A stretch of DNA of 64,000 nucleotides. Origin: Cellulomonas shaoxiangyii. GTDB taxonomy: Bacteria > Actinomycetota > Actinomycetes > Actinomycetales > Cellulomonadaceae. Within the stretch, counting starts at the first letter, position 1. Each line of letters opens with the position of its first letter. The stretch spans positions 2,542,001 to 2,606,000 of the forward strand of contig NZ_CP039291.1 in NCBI RefSeq assembly GCF_004798685.1, written 5' to 3'. Under the pieces are notes generated by a model, which was not told the origin of the DNA, made no database searches, and worked only from the letters and a program-made list of their open reading frames with translations. A program made the position numbers and the translations under genes. Below, piece by piece: positions 61,305-64,000 of this stretch.

Positions 61305-62167
61305 GCGATCCCCCGGGCGGTGAGGTGGTCGGTGGTGGCGAGGAAGGCGCGGCGACCCTCGGGCGTGGCGTCCCAGAGCGGGTCGGACGGCGCGGTCGGG
61401 GCGCCGCGCCAGGCGACGACGTCGACGGGGCCGCAGCTCCAGCGCTCGCGCGGGTCCAGCGGGTGCGCGGTGGCGGCCAGCAGCAGCACCGCGGGCATCT
61501 CGAGGCGGAGCACGACGCTCGCACCCGGCCCCGCGGAGCCGGTCGGCTCGGCCGTGCCGTCGGGCGCCACGCGCACGCCCTGGAAGAACGTCACGCACGG
61601 CGGCACGTCGCGCCGCGACAGCCCCTGCTTGGCCGCGGCGAGGACCAGCAGCTCGCGGCCGGCGGGCGACCCGCCGTGCGGGCCGGCGTCGCCGTACCGG
61701 CGCTCGTTGCGCGCGCGTGACGACGTGCCGAACACGGCGTCGTGGTGGCCGGACGTGTCCTCGACGACCGTCGCGAGCACGCGGCCCTGGTCCGACAGCA
61801 GCAGCTGCCCCACGCCCGTGTAGACCTGCCACTGCACCTTGACGGTGTCGGCCACGTTGAGGCGCTCGTGCGTCCGACCGGCGCTGTGCAGGACGACCGC
61901 GACGCTCGCGTCGCCGGTGACGTCCGTGAGGCGCACGTGCGTGCCGCGGGCGAGCTCGCGGTGGGCGTACCCGCCACCCGCGACCCGCTCCGCCCAGACG
62001 AGGTCGTCCGCCCCGGGGCCGACGGGCAGACCGCCCGCGAGCGCGGCGGCGGGGACGGCGGACGCGGGCAGCCACGGCCGCTCGGCGACGACCGTGCCCT
62101 CCTGCGCGCGGGCGTGGGCGCGGGCGCCCGCGGTGGTCGACGTCCCGGCCTCGCTCGTGGCGCTCAT
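61301..62167 (-). CDS. DUF1989 urea amidolyase-associated protein 1 (carboxyguanidine deiminase subunit candidate)
   Basis: A 288-residue DUF1989 protein, first gene of the carboxylase operon. It shows YAHRELARGTHVRLTDVTGDASVAVVLHSAGRTHERLNVADTVKVQWQVY in segments, LSDQGRVLATVVEDTSGHHDAVFG, KQGLSRRDVPPCVTFFQGVRV and ERWSCGPVDVVAW, all conserved in UAAP1. It is longer than UAAP2 and probably its obligate partner. The ATG has AGGGGTG upstream, and the operon promoter contains the palindrome TTTCTGTC-GGTG-GACAGAAA. A divergent TetR gene is the likely repressor. Confidence 0.9.
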   Translation of the reverse strand: MSATSEAGTSTTAGARAHARAQEGTVVAERPWLPASAVPAAALAGGLPVGPGADDLVWAERVAGGGYAHRELARGTHVRLTDVTGDASVAVVLHSAGRTHERLNVADTVKVQWQVYTGVGQLLLSDQGRVLATVVEDTSGHHDAVFGTSSRARNERRYGDAGPHGGSPAGRELLVLAAAKQGLSRRDVPPCVTFFQGVRVAPDGTAEPTGSAGPGASVVLRLEMPAVLLLAATAHPLDPRERWSCGPVDVVAWRGAPTAPSDPLWDATPEGRRAFLATTDHLTARGIA

Positions 62168-62180
62168 GCGCTCACCCCTT

Positions 62181-62200
62181 TTTCTGTCGGTGGACAGAAA
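62181..62200. promoter_or_regulatory. TetR-type operator in the carboxylase/TetR divergent region
   Basis: TTTCTGTC (62181-62188), GGTG, GACAGAAA (62193-62200) is a perfect 8-base inverted repeat with a 4-base spacer, lying between the carboxylase operon (start 62167, minus) and the tetR gene (start 62317, plus). The same GACAGAAA half-site recurs at 63101-63108 before the symporter gene. Confidence 0.88.
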
Positions 62201-62316
62201 GGAGCGAACACCGGTGCCGTGACGTCCCGATGTGCGCGGTGTTGCGCGGCTGTTACCGATGGCACGGGCGTCGTGCGCGGAGGTCCGCGCGGGCACGGCT
62301 GCTAGCGTCGGCGCCC

Positions 62317-62988
62317 ATGCCCCGCCGCACCGGACGCCCGCGGACCGCGGGCGACTCCCCCACCGGCCTCGGCACGCGCGAGGACATCCTGCACGCGGGG
62401 GCGCGCCTGTTCTGCACGGTCGGGTACGGCAGCACCAGCACGCACGCGCTCGCCGAGGTCGCCGGCGTGCGGCAGGCCACGCTCTACCACCACTTCCCCG
62501 GCAAGCACGCGGTGCTGCTCGAGCTGCTGCTGGGCACGGTGCAGCCGTCCCTCGACGCCGCCCGTGCGCTCCTGCGCCGCGACGAGCCGGCCCCCGCCCG
62601 CCTGTGGGCGCTCGCGGCCGGCGACGTCCGGCTGCTGTGCGCGGGCGAGGACAACCTCGGCGCGCTGTACCTGCTCCCCGAGCTCGACGACGAGCGGTTC
62701 GCCGCCTTCCACGCCCGGCGCACCGAGCTGGAGGCCGCCTACCGCGAGCTCGTGGCCGCGTGCGGCGTGGCCCCGGACGACGTCGTGCGCACCGCCGCGC
62801 TCGTGCTCGGCCTGGTCGAGAGCGTCATCCTGCAGCGACGGCGCTCACCCGCCACGCTCGACGCGCGCACACCGGACGCCGTCGCCGACGCCGCGCTGGC
62901 CCTCGTCGGCCTCGAGCCGGCGCACCGTGCGGCGCACGCGGCGGCGGGGCGTCGCCTGACGGCGACCGCGGACGTCGCCGCGGGCTGA
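62317..62988 (+). CDS. TetR-family transcriptional regulator
   Basis: A 223-residue regulator. The N-terminal HTH is clear: GTREDILHAGARLFCTVGYGSTSTHALAEVAGVRQATLYHHFPGKHAVLLELL in segments. The C-terminal ligand domain has several helices and Trp/Cys residues. The ATG at 62317 follows a gap containing the TetR palindrome 62181-62200 that also covers the promoter of the DUF1989/carboxylase operon. The regulator presumably responds to guanidine, urea or a pathway intermediate and controls operon and transporter together. Confidence 0.93.
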   Translation: MPRRTGRPRTAGDSPTGLGTREDILHAGARLFCTVGYGSTSTHALAEVAGVRQATLYHHFPGKHAVLLELLLGTVQPSLDAARALLRRDEPAPARLWALAAGDVRLLCAGEDNLGALYLLPELDDERFAAFHARRTELEAAYRELVAACGVAPDDVVRTAALVLGLVESVILQRRRSPATLDARTPDAVADAALALVGLEPAHRAAHAAAGRRLTATADVAAG

Positions 62989-63100
62989 GCCCGCTGCCGC
63001 CCGCACGACGGGCGTGGACACCGTGCGCGACCGCCTTAACACGATCGTTTCGTGCGGGACGCGGGCCGGTCACACCCGCGCGGATGAATACGGGTCGAAC

Positions 63101-63108
63101 GACAGAAA
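63101..63108 (+). promoter_or_regulatory. Second TetR half-site before the symporter gene
   Basis: GACAGAAA at 63101-63108 repeats one arm of the operator at 62181-62200, and the 4-base spacer followed leftwards by GTC is conserved, so the left half matches in 4 of 8 bases (TACGGGTC versus TTTCTGTC). It lies 51 bp upstream of the symporter start. Confidence 0.6.
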
Positions 63109-63159
63109 CGCCGCGCTCGCCCGCCACCCGATCTCCGCCGCATCCCGCCGGGAGCCCTC

Positions 63160-64000
63160 ATGATCATCGCTGGAGTGGGTCTGACCGTCCTGGTCGTCCT
63201 CGTCGTCGGCGTCGCCGTGGCCCGCAAGGTCGACGGGGACAGCGCCAACTACCTCGTGGCCGGGCGGCGCCTCGGCGTGCCGCTCGTCGCCGTCTCCCTC
63301 ACCGCGGCGGCCGTCGACTCCAACGCCACGGTCGGCAACACCGACCTGACCTCCCAGTTCGGCTTCTGGTCGGGCGCCTCGCTCGCCCTCGGGCTGAGCA
63401 TCTGCCTGCTGCTCACCGGCCTGTTCCTGGCCAAGCCGATCAACCGCATGAAGCTGTTCACGCTCGGCGACTACTTCCGCATCCGGTACGGACGGCCCAC
63501 GGAGGTCGTGGCGTCGGTCGTCATGCTGCTCTCGTTCGTCACGCTGCTCGCGGGCAACCTCGTCGCGTGCGGGTTCCTCCTCGAGCGGTTCGCGCGCATC
63601 CCGTACGCCTGGGGCGTGCTCCTGTCGGTCCTCCTCGTGCTCGCGTACACGGTCGCCGGCGGGCTGTTCTCCGACGCCTACACGGCCGTGATCCAGACGG
63701 CCATCACGCTGGTCGCCGCGGTGAGCCTGCTCGCGTGGGTCGCCCTGAGCTTCGGGATCGTCGTGCCCGCGGGCATGGGCCCGTTCGACCTGGGCCAGCT
63801 GACCGACAGCGCGCAGGGAGCCCCCGTCAACTGGGCGACGCTCGTCTCGCTCGGCATCGGCGACATCGTCGCGATCGACTTCATGCAGCGCATCTTCGGG
63901 GCGAAGAGCCCCGAGGTCGCCCAGCGCTCCTGCTTCGCGGCGGCCGGCTTCACCGCCGTGATCGGCACCGTCTTCGCCCTGGTCGCGCTCACGGCGTCGG
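63160..64000 (+). CDS. Sodium:solute symporter (SSS family), truncated by the window edge
   Basis: The reading frame is open from the ATG at 63160 to the window end (280 residues seen). It begins MIIAGVGLTVLVVLVVGVAV, continues with DSANYLVAGRRLGVPLVAVSLTAAAVDSNATVGNTD (the sodium-site region of the SSS family), and shows KLFTLGDYFRIRYGRPTEVVAS, VLAYTVAGGLFSDAYTAVIQT and MQRIFGAKSPEVAQRS, typical of the SSS fold. GGAG precedes the start. The GACAGAAA half-site upstream suggests co-regulation with the carboxylase operon, so it may import guanidine, urea or a related compound. Its stop lies outside the window. Confidence 0.88.
   Translation, partial: MIIAGVGLTVLVVLVVGVAVARKVDGDSANYLVAGRRLGVPLVAVSLTAAAVDSNATVGNTDLTSQFGFWSGASLALGLSICLLLTGLFLAKPINRMKLFTLGDYFRIRYGRPTEVVASVVMLLSFVTLLAGNLVACGFLLERFARIPYAWGVLLSVLLVLAYTVAGGLFSDAYTAVIQTAITLVAAVSLLAWVALSFGIVVPAGMGPFDLGQLTDSAQGAPVNWATLVSLGIGDIVAIDFMQRIFGAKSPEVAQRSCFAAAGFTAVIGTVFALVALTAS

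Overview
The window is a very GC-rich (clearly above 70%) actinobacterial chromosome segment. The secreted SGNH hydrolase with a PT-rich linker and a family-2 cellulose-binding module, the ROK-regulated sugar ABC operon, the many GTG starts and the dense 4-bp gene overlaps point to the Micrococcales, most likely a Cellulomonas-like organism. That taxonomic call is inference. No rRNA, tRNA, IS element, prophage or CRISPR array was seen; the region reads as ordinary chromosome packed with small operons.

Layout. 0.1-1.5 kb: a membrane protein with a small GntR repressor behind a palindromic operator. 1.5-7.9 kb: an amino-sugar type operon on the minus strand (ROK repressor, lipoprotein binding protein, two permeases, ROK kinase, nagB; no ATPase gene). 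8-16 kb: PfkB kinase, pgi, amidohydrolase, SGNH-CBM2 enzyme, S4 protein, STAS protein, AlkA-type glycosylase. 16-21 kb: histidine phosphatase, nnrD, the luxS-mtnN pair, an MFS exporter. 21-26.5 kb: putA coupled to two alpha/beta hydrolases. 26.5-32 kb: a two-component system facing a secreted LolA-like protein and an ABC exporter. 32-42 kb: AraC/VOC pair, a NYN-LOTUS protein, rlmC, and a three-gene envelope operon (DUF3618, holin-like, tandem-repeat membrane protein). 42-45 kb: ArsR/SRPBCC pair, dinB with a LexA box, a GNAT enzyme.

44.9-51.2 kb holds the most unusual unit: six minus-strand genes, every neighbouring pair overlapping by 4 bp. They encode a response regulator fused to a PIG-L deacetylase, an ATP-grasp ligase, a PHP phosphoesterase, a processive GT2 glycosyltransferase, a 67-residue membrane protein and a PAS histidine kinase. 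This looks like a glycan synthesis and modification system with a built-in two-component switch. Upstream lies a DAACS symporter preceded by a 27-codon leader peptide of the actinobacterial Asp-Leu-Arg-Arg...Cys type, probably a cysteine or cystine attenuator.

53-64 kb: alpha/beta hydrolase, FBP zinc protein, DEAD-box helicase, and a urea/guanidine carboxylase operon with two DUF1989 proteins. A divergent TetR gene and a sodium:solute symporter (cut by the right edge) share an operator motif with that operon, so carboxylation, deimination and uptake are probably co-regulated. A further recurring oddity is that five gene ends carry short tandem repeats (10-16 bp) that copy the stop codon itself.
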